From Xanthobacteraceae bacterium (lineage in GTDB: Bacteria > Pseudomonadota > Alphaproteobacteria > Rhizobiales > Xanthobacteraceae): a DNA stretch of 64,000 nt. Positions 15,898-25,419 of this stretch are shown here, piece by piece; position 1 is the stretch's first letter; every line of letters begins with the position of its first letter. The DNA is taken from the NCBI GenBank assembly GCA_019752575.1, contig JAIELW010000010.1, positions 61,535 to 125,534 on the forward strand, read 5' to 3'. The notes beneath the pieces were generated by a model, which worked only from the letters and a program-made list of their open reading frames with translations, had not been told where the DNA came from and did no database searches. The translations under genes and the position numbers were made by a program.

Positions 15898-17034
15898 ATG
15901 GACCTCAATAATCTCGTTTCCGCTGTGACGGTGACGCTGCCAGGCTGGGCCTTTGCCGCAGCCGGTATCGGTATCGTCGTGCTCCTGATCCTGATGATGC
16001 GCCCGCGCGGCGAAAGCGGCCTTGGGACGCTTGCGCAGCTAACCCTCGTCGCAGTCGTGGGCGGGGCGGCCTATTTCGGTCTGAAGCAGTACGAAGACAA
16101 TTCGCGCTTTGCCGAACGCAAAGCGATCGAGGATCGCGCGGCGACCATACTCGCACAGGCGAACCAGCCCGGTTCCGTACTCGGATGTCTTAACCCGGCG
16201 CTGCCGACGCTCGACGAAGCCTGCGAAAAAACGATCTTCGCCGAACCGCAGCGCATCGCTTCCGCGATCGGAGTGACGGCAGATCGCATCGCGCTCCTCT
16301 ACGACGCGACGGCCTATGCCGCGCGCGAGCCCGCGTTCCTCGACCGCTTCGATCATCTGCGCAGGTCGCTGGAAGCCGATCCTTACGGTCTGGTCGCGCA
16401 TATTCTCGCGACCGAGCACAAATGCCTGCCGGAATCGTGCCTGCGCTTTCGCATTCTGAAAGATGTCGACAAGGTCAAAGCAAATCTGAGCAACCGAAGG
16501 TTCGACGGGCTGCTTGCGAAGTACAAGGAAAGCTGGGTTCGCCTCGGACCCGGCATGAGCGTCAGCGAAATGCACGCGATGCCGCCGCTACGCACGCTCG
16601 GCGCGAAGTCTGAAGAAGACAGGCTTCCGGAGTGGGACACGCTCACACGGATCAACGCCCCGACCGGCCAGATGTCGAACACGCCGCCGCTTCTGCCGCA
16701 GCGCCAGCAGACGCAACAGCCGTCGCAGCAACCGCCGGTGGCGAATACGAACGAGCAGCCGTCCTCGACGCCGGTTTCGTTGCCGCAGAATCAGCAGCAG
16801 ACACCGCCCGCGGCCAAGCAGAAAGCAGCGCCCGCGCAGCAGAAGCAGCCGCCGCAAACGCAGGCGAAAAAGAAGGGTCCGCCGGAGCCGGTCGGCGGTC
16901 TTCCGCGCGTAACCGCGCGCGGCAACCAGAATCCGGCGCCGGATGCCGATGACGATGACGATACGCCAGCGGCAACACCGACCCCACCGCAGCAAACGCA
17001 GCCGGCATTTCCGGGCATCTTTCGCCGCAACTGA
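15898..17034 (+). CDS. Membrane-anchored hypothetical protein with Gln/Pro-rich tail
   Basis: A 378-residue protein. Two hydrophobic segments (about 15-34 and 42-60) anchor a helical domain with paired cysteines (GCLNPALPTLDEACEKTIF; HKCLPESCLRF) up to about residue 250. The last 120 residues are low complexity, with runs such as QRQQTQQPSQQPP and a DADDDDDTP acidic patch. The middle region is typical of rhizobial hypothetical proteins without assigned function. It lies 57 bases before mccA and may share its transcript. Confidence 0.72.
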   Translation: MDLNNLVSAVTVTLPGWAFAAAGIGIVVLLILMMRPRGESGLGTLAQLTLVAVVGGAAYFGLKQYEDNSRFAERKAIEDRAATILAQANQPGSVLGCLNPALPTLDEACEKTIFAEPQRIASAIGVTADRIALLYDATAYAAREPAFLDRFDHLRRSLEADPYGLVAHILATEHKCLPESCLRFRILKDVDKVKANLSNRRFDGLLAKYKESWVRLGPGMSVSEMHAMPPLRTLGAKSEEDRLPEWDTLTRINAPTGQMSNTPPLLPQRQQTQQPSQQPPVANTNEQPSSTPVSLPQNQQQTPPAAKQKAAPAQQKQPPQTQAKKKGPPEPVGGLPRVTARGNQNPAPDADDDDDTPAATPTPPQQTQPAFPGIFRRN

Positions 17035-17091
17035 TCGAATTGTCAGGAACGGGCTGGCGGCACGGCCAGCCCGCGTTACTATGCGGCCAAA

Positions 17092-19086
17092 ATGAACGCC
17101 AAAGCCGCTTTTCCGCTGAAGTCCGTCCTGATTGCCAACCGCGGCGAGATCGCCTGCCGCGTGATCCGCACCGCGAAAGCGATGGGAATGCGGACGATCG
17201 CGGTCTATTCCGGCGCGGACAGGAATGCGCTGCACGTGAAGCTTGCGGACGAGGCGCATGCTATCGGACCCGCACCTGCGCGCGAGAGCTACCTCGTTAT
17301 CGACAAGATCATCGAGGTCGCGAAGCAAACGAAAGCGGACTGCATCCATCCCGGCTACGGCTTTCTCTCCGAGCGCGCGGAATTTGCCGAAGCCTGCGCG
17401 AAAGCCGGCATCGTCTTTGTCGGTCCGCCGCCATCTGCGATTCGAGCGATGGGTTTGAAGGGCGAGGCGAAGGCGCTGATGACGGCCGCCAAAGTGCCAG
17501 TGCTGCCCGGCTATCACGGCGACAAGCAGGACGCGAAGTTTCTCAAACAGAAAGCTTACGAGACCGGCTATCCAGTGCTGATCAAGGCGGCTGCCGGCGG
17601 CGGCGGCAAAGGCATGCGCCGCGTCGATAAGCAGATCGACTTCGACAACGCGCTGGAAGCGGCGAAGCGCGAAGCGGAGTCCGCTTTCGGCAATCCGGAT
17701 GTGCTGATCGAAAAATATGTCGCAAGCCCGCGCCATATCGAGGTGCAGGTTTTCGCTGACACCCACGGCAACATTGTTCATCTCTTCGAACGCGATTGCT
17801 CCGCGCAGCGCCGCCATCAGAAAGTGATCGAGGAAGCACCGGCGCCCGGCATGCCGGAAGACGTGCGCTCGCACGTCACGAAGGCCGCAATCGAGGCCGC
17901 GCGCGCGGTGAATTACGTCGGTGCGGGCACGGTGGAGTTTCTCGCCGACGGCTCCAAGGGTCTGCGCGCGGACGCGATCTGGTTTCTCGAAATGAATACG
18001 CGCCTTCAGGTCGAGCATCCGGTGAGCGAACTCATTACCGGCACCGATCTCGTGCACTGGCAGTTTCTGGTTGCGGCAGGCGAGAAGCTGCCGCTTACGC
18101 AGGACAAGATCAGACTGCATGGCCATGCCGTCGAAGCGCGCATCTACGCTGAAGATGCCGCGCGCGGCTTCCTGCCTTCCACTGGAAAACTGTCCGCGCT
18201 TCGCTTTCCGGGCGGTAACGGCATCCGCGTCGATAGCGGGGTCGAGCAGGGCGGGGAAGTGACGCCGTTCTACGATCCGATGATTGCGAAGCTCATTGCC
18301 TATGGCGCCACGCGCGAGCAGGCGTTCGATCGCTTGTCCGACGCGCTGGGTGGCACCGTTGTTTCCGGCCCGCGCAGCAACGTCGAATTTCTTCACGCGC
18401 TTGCAGACAGCGCGGAAATGCGTGCTGGCACGGTCGATACCGGCTATATCGAGCGAAATCTCGAAGCACTGACCAAAGCCGGGGATACCGACTTTGCGGC
18501 GGCGGCTTTTGCGATCGAAGAACTGATGCGCCGAGAGCAGGCGAAGCAAGTTGAAGCGGTGAGACGCCTTTCGCCGTCCGCACGGTGCTCGCCGTGGAAT
18601 GCACAGGACGGCTACGACTTCGGCAGTGCGCGAGATATCCCTGTATCAGTGTTTGTGAATGGCGCGCGTGTTGTCGCGCGTGTGCGGCAGAACGGAAATT
18701 CGCTGCATGCGACGGCGAACGGTGCCGCCGCGCAGGCCAGCGAATTCGTCGAAGCGGGCGAAATGTTGATCGCAATTCGCGGCGGCAGGCAGACCAGCGT
18801 GAAACTCGCGGAATCTTCAAACGCCGATCTCGGCCGCGCGGCGGGTAACGGTGCCATCGCAGCGCCTATGCACGGCAAAGTTTTGAGCGTTTCAGTCGCG
18901 AAAGGCGACAAGGTCGCAAAAGGCCAGCGGCTCATGGTGCTGGAAGCTATGAAGATGGAGCATGCGCTCGATGCCGCAACCGACGGCGTGGTAGCCGAGC
19001 TTTCGGTCGCTGCCGGCGATCAGGTCAGCGAAGGCGCGCAGCTGATTCTGATCAAAGCCGGGAAGTCCGAAGCCAAGGCTTCGTAA
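17092..19086 (+). CDS. mccA: Methylcrotonyl-CoA carboxylase alpha (biotin carboxylase/BCCP) subunit
   Basis: A 664-residue biotin-dependent carboxylase. The biotin carboxylase part starts SVLIANRGEIACRVIRTAK and holds the ATP-grasp glycine loop KAAAGGGGKGMR and the catalytic-region FLEMNTRLQVEHPVSE. The C-terminal biotinyl domain has LEAMKMEH with biotin-lysine K621. Length and layout match MCC alpha; propionyl- or geranyl-CoA carboxylases are similar. It should pair with the beta subunit at 9223-10830, making 3-methylglutaconyl-CoA in leucine degradation. The DUF1489 gene follows after one base. Confidence 0.93.
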   Translation: MNAKAAFPLKSVLIANRGEIACRVIRTAKAMGMRTIAVYSGADRNALHVKLADEAHAIGPAPARESYLVIDKIIEVAKQTKADCIHPGYGFLSERAEFAEACAKAGIVFVGPPPSAIRAMGLKGEAKALMTAAKVPVLPGYHGDKQDAKFLKQKAYETGYPVLIKAAAGGGGKGMRRVDKQIDFDNALEAAKREAESAFGNPDVLIEKYVASPRHIEVQVFADTHGNIVHLFERDCSAQRRHQKVIEEAPAPGMPEDVRSHVTKAAIEAARAVNYVGAGTVEFLADGSKGLRADAIWFLEMNTRLQVEHPVSELITGTDLVHWQFLVAAGEKLPLTQDKIRLHGHAVEARIYAEDAARGFLPSTGKLSALRFPGGNGIRVDSGVEQGGEVTPFYDPMIAKLIAYGATREQAFDRLSDALGGTVVSGPRSNVEFLHALADSAEMRAGTVDTGYIERNLEALTKAGDTDFAAAAFAIEELMRREQAKQVEAVRRLSPSARCSPWNAQDGYDFGSARDIPVSVFVNGARVVARVRQNGNSLHATANGAAAQASEFVEAGEMLIAIRGGRQTSVKLAESSNADLGRAAGNGAIAAPMHGKVLSVSVAKGDKVAKGQRLMVLEAMKMEHALDAATDGVVAELSVAAGDQVSEGAQLILIKAGKSEAKAS

Positions 19087-19087
19087 A

Positions 19088-19525
19088 ATGACACTGCATC
19101 TCATCAAGCTCTGCGTGGGCGTCGATTCCATTCGCGAGCTCGACGAATGGGTCAAGGAGCGCATGGCCCAGAAGAAAAAGAAGAAAGAACCGCTCGAGCA
19201 TATCCACACCACGCGCATGATGCCGACGCAGAAAGAGGCGCTGCTCGATGGCGGTTCGCTCTACTGGGTCATCAAGGGTGTCGTCTCATGCCGCCAGAAG
19301 CTGATCGATCTGCGTCCGTTCACGGACAAAGAAGGCATCAAGCGTTGCCGGATCGTCATGGAACCGAAACTTGTTCCAGTGCTGCCGAAACCGCGCAGCG
19401 CATTCCAGGGCTGGCGCTATCTGAAAACGAATGAAGCCCCGATCGATCTCGCGAAAGGAGCGAAGGGTGCGGCGGCTATTCCTGAGGAAATGCGCCGCGA
19501 ATTGCACGAACTCGGTCTGTTCTGA
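19088..19525 (+). CDS. DUF1489 family protein
   Basis: A 145-residue protein matching DUF1489: MTLHLIKLCVGVDSIRELDEW, HIHTTRMMPTQKEALLDGGS, LYWVIKGVVSCRQKLIDLRP and FQGWRYLKTNEAPIDL. It is conserved across alphaproteobacteria as a small cytosolic protein without known function. The wording resembles YbaK/ASCH-like RNA-binding folds only loosely. Its start is one base after the mccA stop, so it is translationally coupled to that gene. Confidence 0.88.
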   Translation: MTLHLIKLCVGVDSIRELDEWVKERMAQKKKKKEPLEHIHTTRMMPTQKEALLDGGSLYWVIKGVVSCRQKLIDLRPFTDKEGIKRCRIVMEPKLVPVLPKPRSAFQGWRYLKTNEAPIDLAKGAKGAAAIPEEMRRELHELGLF

Positions 19526-19578
19526 AACAAAACCGGTACTCCCGGGTTTTCTTCACGGAAAAGAATGGGAGCAAGGTT

Positions 19579-19788
19579 ATGGCTCAACGCGCCAGCGCAG
19601 ATTACGAACAGCCGGAAAAGAACGTCGCGAACATGCGCGATCCTGTGACACTGCCGACGAACAAGGCCCGTCAGGCAGAAAACCGCGGCCACATGCTCTG
19701 GGTGCTCATCATCGGCATTGCGCTTGTGGTGATCGCTTTCGCGGCGATCTATTTCGGCTTCTTTGCAGTTTCACCGCCGAATACTTAA
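19579..19788 (+). CDS. Small single-pass membrane protein, 69 residues
   Basis: A polar 37-residue N-terminus (NMRDPVTLPTNKARQAENRG) precedes one clear transmembrane helix LWVLIIGIALVVIAFAAIYF and a short tail. GGGAGCAAGG lies upstream of the ATG. It meets the panC stop tail-to-tail with no gap. The family is unknown to me; the layout is like many small membrane proteins of rhizobia. Confidence 0.68.
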   Translation: MAQRASADYEQPEKNVANMRDPVTLPTNKARQAENRGHMLWVLIIGIALVVIAFAAIYFGFFAVSPPNT

Positions 19789-20655
19789 TCAAACCGCGAC
19801 GTTATCGATCAACCGTGTCTTGCCGATCTTTGCCGCCACGAGCAGGCGTAGTTTCGCTTTTCGTTGTGCATCGGGTTTTGCGAGCGAGTTAGCGTCGCGG
19901 GCTTCCAGATAGTCGAGCTTGAAGTTTGCAGCCATGATCTTGGCGCGGCCGCGGCTGAGTACCGCTTCGACCGGTTCGCCCGCAGCGATTGCCTTTGCGG
20001 ATTCCTTCAAGACTTGATGCAGCACGGGCGCAGCGGTGCGCTCCGGCGGCGACAGATATACATTCCGTGAAGAGAGGGCGAGGCCGTCCTTCTCGCGAAC
20101 GACCGGCGCGCCGACGACCTTCACCGGCAAATGCAGGTCTCGCGCCATCGTTTTGATGACCTGAAGCTGCTGGTAATCCTTCTCGCCGAAGATCGCGACA
20201 TCCGGCATTACGCTCGTGAACAGCTTCGCAACAACCGTCGCGACACCATCGAAATGTCCGGGCCGGAATTTGTCGTCTAGGCCGACGGAAGCGGGCCCAG
20301 TCGGTTTCAACATGGTCGAGAAATCTTCCGGATACATTTCCTTTGCATCCGGCATGAAAACTAAATCGGCGCCTGCGTCCGCGAGCTTGTCCATGTCGGC
20401 GTCGAATGTGCGCGGGTAGCGCGAGAAGTCCTCGTTCGGGCCGAACTGCGTTGGGTTCACGAAAATCGAAACCACGACTTTCTTCGCGGATTTTTTCGCC
20501 AGCGCCACCAACGAAATATGACCGGCATGTAACGCGCCCATAGTGGGCACGAGCGCTATGTCGGCTTTCCGCTTTTTCCAGTCGGCAAGCGTTTCGCGAA
20601 GCGCTTTGACGGTTTTCACCACGCGGGGCCGCGTCTTTTTTGCGGCTTTGGCCAT
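19789..20655 (-). CDS. panC: Pantothenate synthetase PanC
   Basis: PanC joins pantoate and beta-alanine with ATP in coenzyme A synthesis. The 288-residue protein has [15 protein letters not shown] with the nucleotide HIGH-type motif at 43-46, [32 protein letters not shown] and the KMSKS-like [16 protein letters not shown] 20655 is preferred over an upstream start at 20721 that adds an unrelated peptide. panB is not adjacent. The gene is divergent from mipZ, an order common in related genomes. Confidence 0.95.
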   Translation of the reverse strand: MAKAAKKTRPRVVKTVKALRETLADWKKRKADIALVPTMGALHAGHISLVALAKKSAKKVVVSIFVNPTQFGPNEDFSRYPRTFDADMDKLADAGADLVFMPDAKEMYPEDFSTMLKPTGPASVGLDDKFRPGHFDGVATVVAKLFTSVMPDVAIFGEKDYQQLQVIKTMARDLHLPVKVVGAPVVREKDGLALSSRNVYLSPPERTAAPVLHQVLKESAKAIAAGEPVEAVLSRGRAKIMAANFKLDYLEARDANSLAKPDAQRKAKLRLLVAAKIGKTRLIDNVAV

Positions 20656-20811
20656 TTCCTGCGCCTCCCGCGCTTGCGAACCTGTGCCGGAAAAATAGCA
20701 AAATGCTGCAATGCGCGCCAACCGTGCGGCTTACCCCTCAATTTGCTTGACCGGCTCAGCAGGCAAAGCGGAGGATGCGCCCGGTGGGAAGTCACCGCGT
20801 TACGGGCGGTC

Positions 20812-21756
20812 ATGGGCGTAGAAGGGCGAGTATCGGAGTTCGGCGCTGCGCCGGTTACGGCGAAAACAGCGCATATCATCGTGCTCGCCAACGAAAAGGG
20901 CGGCTCCGGCAAGACCACCACCGCGATGCACGTGATCGTCGCGCTTCTTGAGGCGGGCCAGAAGGTTGCCGCCATCGACATCGACAGCCGCCAGCTCAGC
21001 CTCAGCCGCTATATCGAGAACCGCCGCGCCTGGTCGAAGAAGTCGAAGCTCGATCTGCAAGTGCCGGGATTGCATTCCGTCGCCCGAGCGAGCGGCAGAA
21101 GCATTGACGAGAACGAAGCGGAAGAATTCGCGCGCTTCGCGGCGGCGATTTCCGCCGTCGAGCAGCACAACGATTTTGTCGTCGTCGATACGCCCGCTAC
21201 CGACAGCTATCTGATGCGGCTTGCGCACGCGATGGCCGACACGCTGATCACGCCGTTGAACGACAGCTTCGTCGATATGGATGTGCTTGGCCGGATCGAT
21301 GCGGAGAGTTTCGAGGTAACCGCAACCAGCCATTACGCCGAGGTTGTGCGCGAAGCGCGGCGTCAGCGGCGCATGGTCGGCCAGGACGAAACCGACTGGC
21401 TCGTGATGCGCAACCGCGTCGGCCAGTTGGACACGCGCAACGGACGCAACCTCGTCGAAGGCCTGAGCGATCTCTCGCGTCGTCTGAATTTCAGGCTGGC
21501 AAACGGTTTCGGCGAGCGCGTGGTATATCGCGAACTGTTCCTGCGCGGGTTGACCGCGCTCGACAAACTCGACGAACGCACGCTCGGATTAGTGCCAAAC
21601 ATGTCTCACCTTGCCGTCCGGCACGAAGTGTTGGCGCTGCTCGACGCGCTGCTTCTCCCGATCAACGAACGCGGCAGGCGGCGTGCGAATGCGCGGGCGG
21701 AGTGGTTCCGCGCCTCGAAAGAGCCGCTCGAAGGCGCCGATTTCTTCGCGGATTGA
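20812..21756 (+). CDS. mipZ: Division-plane positioning ATPase MipZ
   Basis: A 314-residue ParA/MinD-type ATPase. The deviant Walker A VLANEKGGSGKTTTAMH, the switch VVVDTPATDSYLMRLAHAMAD and the MipZ-type ALDKLDERTLGL-SHLAVRHEV segments are present. MipZ forms a gradient from ParB-bound poles and inhibits FtsZ away from midcell. The ATG at 20812 follows a leader without a strong ribosome-binding site; earlier in-frame starts would add a non-homologous peptide. The next gene starts 52 bases later, so an operon with the VWA and J-domain genes is likely. Confidence 0.93.
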   Translation: MGVEGRVSEFGAAPVTAKTAHIIVLANEKGGSGKTTTAMHVIVALLEAGQKVAAIDIDSRQLSLSRYIENRRAWSKKSKLDLQVPGLHSVARASGRSIDENEAEEFARFAAAISAVEQHNDFVVVDTPATDSYLMRLAHAMADTLITPLNDSFVDMDVLGRIDAESFEVTATSHYAEVVREARRQRRMVGQDETDWLVMRNRVGQLDTRNGRNLVEGLSDLSRRLNFRLANGFGERVVYRELFLRGLTALDKLDERTLGLVPNMSHLAVRHEVLALLDALLLPINERGRRRANARAEWFRASKEPLEGADFFAD

Positions 21757-21808
21757 CGCGGCAACCGGCCAGTTGCACCTACGCCCGAAACACCCGATCT
21801 AATAGGGT

Positions 21809-22540
21809 ATGGCCGGTACCAAGGACAAAACACCGACTGCCTTTGAAACTAGATCGCCCGAACGCACTTCTGCGCGTGGCGAAATCGACGCCTTTCTCGC
21901 GAAAGCCAAGGCAGCCGGCCCGCGCACCGACGGCAGGCGCGGAAGGCTCGCATTTGCGTTAGACGCCACCATGAGCCGCCAGCCGACCTGGGATCTCGCC
22001 TGCAAGCTGCAGGCGGAGATGTTCGAGGAAGCGGGCGCGATCGGCGGGCTCGACGTGCAGTTGATCTATTTCCGCGGGCTTCGCGAGTGCCGCGCCTCGA
22101 AGTGGAATTCCGACCCGGCGCGGCTCGGCGAAGTCATGGCAAGCATTTCCTGTCAGGGCGGGCATACGCAGATCGGCCGCGTGCTCGAGCATGTGCGGGC
22201 CGAGAGCAAGACCGCGAAGATCGATGCGCTCGTCTATGTCGGCGACGCGATGGAAGAGCCGGTCGACGATCTTTGCGCGCTTGCGGGCGAACTGGGACTT
22301 CTCGGAATCCCGGCCTTCATGTTTCAAGAAGGCGGCGACCCGGTTGCCGAAAATGCGTTCCGAGAAATGGCGCGGCTGACCAAAGGCGCGTGGTGCCCAT
22401 TCGCCGCGGGCGCTGCCTCGCAGCTTCGCGAATTGCTGCGCGCCGCCGCCGCTTACGCGGCTGGCGGCCATAAGGCGCTTAGCGATCTCTCCAAGCGCGG
22501 CGGCAAGGGCGCCGTCAAACTGATCGAGCAGATGCGCTGA
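21809..22540 (+). CDS. VWA-like protein of the mipZ locus
   Basis: A 243-residue soluble protein with a von Willebrand A-type core. The MIDAS-like sequence FALDATMSRQ gives the D-x-T-x-S metal motif, followed by a Rossmann-type series (VQLIYFRGLRECRASKW, IDALVYVGDAMEEP, GIPAFMFQEGGD). The final part is alpha-helical. Its stop overlaps the start of the J-domain gene (TGATG), so the two are made together. No partner or substrate is known; co-conservation with mipZ and a chaperone-like protein would suggest an envelope or division role. Confidence 0.75.
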   Translation: MAGTKDKTPTAFETRSPERTSARGEIDAFLAKAKAAGPRTDGRRGRLAFALDATMSRQPTWDLACKLQAEMFEEAGAIGGLDVQLIYFRGLRECRASKWNSDPARLGEVMASISCQGGHTQIGRVLEHVRAESKTAKIDALVYVGDAMEEPVDDLCALAGELGLLGIPAFMFQEGGDPVAENAFREMARLTKGAWCPFAAGAASQLRELLRAAAAYAAGGHKALSDLSKRGGKGAVKLIEQMR

Positions 22541-23247
22541 TGGGAATTCCGACTCTTCTAATCGGCCTTGCGATATTGCTGATGCTTCTATTCGGCGCGC
22601 GGATGATTGCGTCCAGCGATCCGAAGAAGCTCGCGAAAGCCTTGCAGACGATCGGCGGCATTGGTTCGCTTCTGCTGGCTGCACTCCTCGCGCTCAGAGG
22701 ACAATTCTTGTTTGCCGTTCCGCTCGGCTTTTTCGGCGCGGGTTTGCTGGGATGGATCGCAGTGCCAGCAAGCTGGACCAGCCGCACGCAACGCTCGACC
22801 GGGCAGGTGTCGCGTGTGCGTGCGCAATTCCTGGAGATGGAATTGGATCACGACAGCGGCGAAATGCGCGGCCGGGTGCTCAAGGGCAAATACGAGAACG
22901 TGCCACTGGATGCGCTCGATCCGCCGACGCTACTGAACCTGCGCGACGAATTCGACGCCGAGAGCCGTGCACTACTCGAAGCTTATCTCGACCGCCGGAC
23001 GCCCGGTTGGCGTGAAAACGTCGAGGAAGACGCGGGTACGGGGAGCCGAGAGCCGCCGCGCCATGGCCCGATGACCGAAGAAGAGGCGCATCAGATCCTG
23101 GGGCTTGAAGCGGGCGCTACCGATGCGGAAATCAGGCGCGCCCACCGTAGTCTCATGAAGAAACTGCACCCCGACCAAGGGGGGTCTACGTACCTGGCCG
23201 CCCGCGTCAACGAGGCCAAGGAAACTCTTCTCCGCCGCCATCACTAA
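22540..23247 (+). CDS. Membrane J-domain protein (DjlA-like layout)
   Basis: A 235-residue protein. Two hydrophobic helices (about 3-20 and 40-75) anchor it, a linker with QVSRVRAQFLEMELDHDSGE follows, and the last 65 residues are a J domain: EEEAHQILGLEAGATDAEIR then LMKKLHPDQGGS with the intact HPD that stimulates DnaK. The C-terminal J domain on a membrane anchor recalls DjlA and TIM14-type proteins. It is translationally coupled to the VWA gene. Confidence 0.88.
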   Translation: MGIPTLLIGLAILLMLLFGARMIASSDPKKLAKALQTIGGIGSLLLAALLALRGQFLFAVPLGFFGAGLLGWIAVPASWTSRTQRSTGQVSRVRAQFLEMELDHDSGEMRGRVLKGKYENVPLDALDPPTLLNLRDEFDAESRALLEAYLDRRTPGWRENVEEDAGTGSREPPRHGPMTEEEAHQILGLEAGATDAEIRRAHRSLMKKLHPDQGGSTYLAARVNEAKETLLRRHH

Positions 23248-23305
23248 ACTCCACGCAACACATACGCTTCGTCAGTGACGCATCCCGCCGCCGGATTTGC
23301 TCCGG

Positions 23306-25105
23306 TCAGTTCTTGGCTACGATACAATCGACGTTGCTTCGCAGCAGGGTCTGGCAGGTACGCCGCGCGTGCCATTCAGACTTAAAGCCGGCGAACTTTG
23401 CTCTAAAAAGATTAGTGGAATCTTTCGACACCTTTTCGGTGTAGGGCGTGAGCTTGGCGAGCAAAGCGGTAGCAGACCCTTTTACGTCGTGAAGGCGCTC
23501 TTTAGCGGCCTTTACGTTCGGAAAGGCGCCGATCTGAATGGACCAGCCGGTTTTCGCCGACGGTGGCAGCGGATCGCCTTCTTCGTCGCTGCCCGGGCCT
23601 GCAACCTGCGTTACCGGCGCCGGAATGCTGTTCGTGGAAGCTACCTGATGACGGCGCGGTGCGTTTTTCGGAGCGACCGGCATCAACTGGTCTTCCTTGC
23701 GCTCGGCAGCGATTGCTTGGGCTTCGAGTTCGAGTTCTTCGGTTTCGGAAAGTTCGCGTGACGGGTTCTGAACCTGCGGCTGCGCCCGAAGTTGCGGCGT
23801 TTCTGCGAGCGGATGCGGTTTGGCCTCGTTGAACGCGAGCGCGCCGGTTACCGGCATGGGGCTAGGGGCTTGCGCCTGCGCGGGCAACTGCGGCGTCGTC
23901 GCCTCGGCGACGATGACGGGCTGCCGACCTGCGTGCGGTGTCATCGGCACGGCCACGACATTCGCTGCGCTGAAATTCGAGAAGGAGAACGCGCTGGCTT
24001 GCGCGGTCTTCTGTTCCATGACCTTGCCTTCGGCGTTTACAGGCAAGGTTTTGACAGGGATCGGACGGATCGGCTCATTCGAACCTGCGACAACGACCGG
24101 CTGCTGCTTCGGCTGCGGGGCACGGACGACGCGCTGTTTCTGTTCCTTCTGATCCTTCGGCGCCGGCGCCTTCGCGGTCTTTACTGGCGGCGGAGGGGCT
24201 TCCGCCACGAGCGGCGACGTGCGTGGGCCGGAATGGGCGTCATCGAGATTGTCGGCGATCAATTCGCGCATGTACTGATCGCGCAACGCGCCCGTGCGGC
24301 CGCCCAGAACGACAGCCACGACGTGACGGTTCTTGTGGCGGATGCTGGTTACGAGATTGAAGCCGGAAGCGATGGTGTAACCGGTCTTGATGCCGTCTAC
24401 GCCCGGCACGCGCCCAAGCAGGCGATTGTGGTTCGCAACCACACGGCCCTTGTAATAAAAGCTCTGCGTCGAGAAGAAACGATAGAGCGACGGAAAGCGA
24501 TCCTGAATCGCGCGCCCGAGCGTCGCCATGTCGCGTGCGGTCGTAACCTGCTCGCGGTCGGGCAGGCCGGACGCGTTCTTGAATACGGTGTTGGTCATGC
24601 CGAGCGCGCGCGCCTTCTTCGTCATCATCGCGGCGAAAGCGTCCTGATCTTCGGCAAGCGCTTCCGCGATCACGACCGCGACGTCATTCGCGGAGCGCGT
24701 GACCAGCGCCTTGATTGCATCTTCCACTTCGATGGTCTGGCCTTCCTGCACGCCTAGCTTCGACGGCGGTTGCTCGGAGGCGAATTCGGAAACTTTCAGA
24801 CGCGATTTCAGCGTGAGCTTGCCCTGTTCGATACGCTCGAACAGCATATAGAGCGTCATGATCTTGGTGAGCGAAGCGGGGTGCCGGAGCGCATCCGGAT
24901 TCTCCTCATCAAGGATCTTGCCGGTCTTGGCGTCGATGACGATGGCGGAAAAGCCCGCCTGCCATGCCCCCGCGTGACGCAAACGCTTGCGCGAACGCGC
25001 CTCGGCGTCCGCCGTGCTCATGAGGAGAAATGCGCCGACGAGGGTTACGGCGACTGCCAAGGCGGCCCGCTTCCCCTGCGGGGTACGCCAGTACGCAAAA
25101 CACAT
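23306..25105 (-). CDS. D-alanyl-D-alanine carboxypeptidase with SPOR domain
   Basis: A 599-residue penicillin-binding protein of the DacA type. A signal segment (KRAALAVAVTLVGAFLLMS) is followed by the peptidase with SxxK as SLTK, SxN as SAN and the KTG in VDGIKTGYT. A long Pro/Gln/Ala linker leads to a C-terminal SPOR domain (GWSIQIGAFPNVKAAKERL), which binds denuded peptidoglycan at the septum. It trims pentapeptide side chains. ATG 25105 gives a normal signal peptide; ATG 25153 is an alternative adding 16 residues. Confidence 0.93.
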   Translation of the reverse strand: MCFAYWRTPQGKRAALAVAVTLVGAFLLMSTADAEARSRKRLRHAGAWQAGFSAIVIDAKTGKILDEENPDALRHPASLTKIMTLYMLFERIEQGKLTLKSRLKVSEFASEQPPSKLGVQEGQTIEVEDAIKALVTRSANDVAVVIAEALAEDQDAFAAMMTKKARALGMTNTVFKNASGLPDREQVTTARDMATLGRAIQDRFPSLYRFFSTQSFYYKGRVVANHNRLLGRVPGVDGIKTGYTIASGFNLVTSIRHKNRHVVAVVLGGRTGALRDQYMRELIADNLDDAHSGPRTSPLVAEAPPPPVKTAKAPAPKDQKEQKQRVVRAPQPKQQPVVVAGSNEPIRPIPVKTLPVNAEGKVMEQKTAQASAFSFSNFSAANVVAVPMTPHAGRQPVIVAEATTPQLPAQAQAPSPMPVTGALAFNEAKPHPLAETPQLRAQPQVQNPSRELSETEELELEAQAIAAERKEDQLMPVAPKNAPRRHQVASTNSIPAPVTQVAGPGSDEEGDPLPPSAKTGWSIQIGAFPNVKAAKERLHDVKGSATALLAKLTPYTEKVSKDSTNLFRAKFAGFKSEWHARRTCQTLLRSNVDCIVAKN

Positions 25106-25237
25106 ACGCCTGTCCCGTGCCTTCGTATGCCGGCGGTGGGCCCAATCCGGCATTTGCCCAACCTGGCGCCTCTCAAGAGGGCGCCCGAAGCCTCTAAAGG
25201 TAGGGATCGGGCCTTATGAAAGGGTAAAACTCCGCTT

Positions 25238-25339
25238 TGCAGCGCGAAAAAGGCCCTTGGAATCTGGCCTATTGAGGGAAAGCGTCTGATTTTGCAGCGC
25301 AATATTTTGGTTGACTTTATTGTGCAGTGCACTATTTAG
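25238..25339 (+). promoter_or_regulatory. Phasin promoter with three TGC-N3-GC(A/G) boxes
   Basis: TGCAGCGCG (25238-25246), TGCAGCGCA (25293-25301) and TGCAGTGCA (25323-25331) share the pattern reported for PhaR, the repressor of phasin genes released by polyhydroxyalkanoate. A promoter TTGACT (25311-25316), 16 bases, TATTTA (25333-25338) encloses the third box between its elements, an ideal repressor position. PhaR is not encoded in the window, so the assignment is inference. Confidence 0.6.
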
Positions 25340-25419
25340 GCATGGAGCGGCGCGCAAATGCATCGCCCAAAAGTCTAGGAAACGGATGCGCCCGGATGCG
25401 GCGCGATATGGGGACTATC

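Noticed and set aside
16588..18549. Minus-strand frame of 653 codons
   Set aside because: Antiparallel shadow of mccA and the gene before it; the high GC at third positions keeps the opposite frame open. No domain sense.
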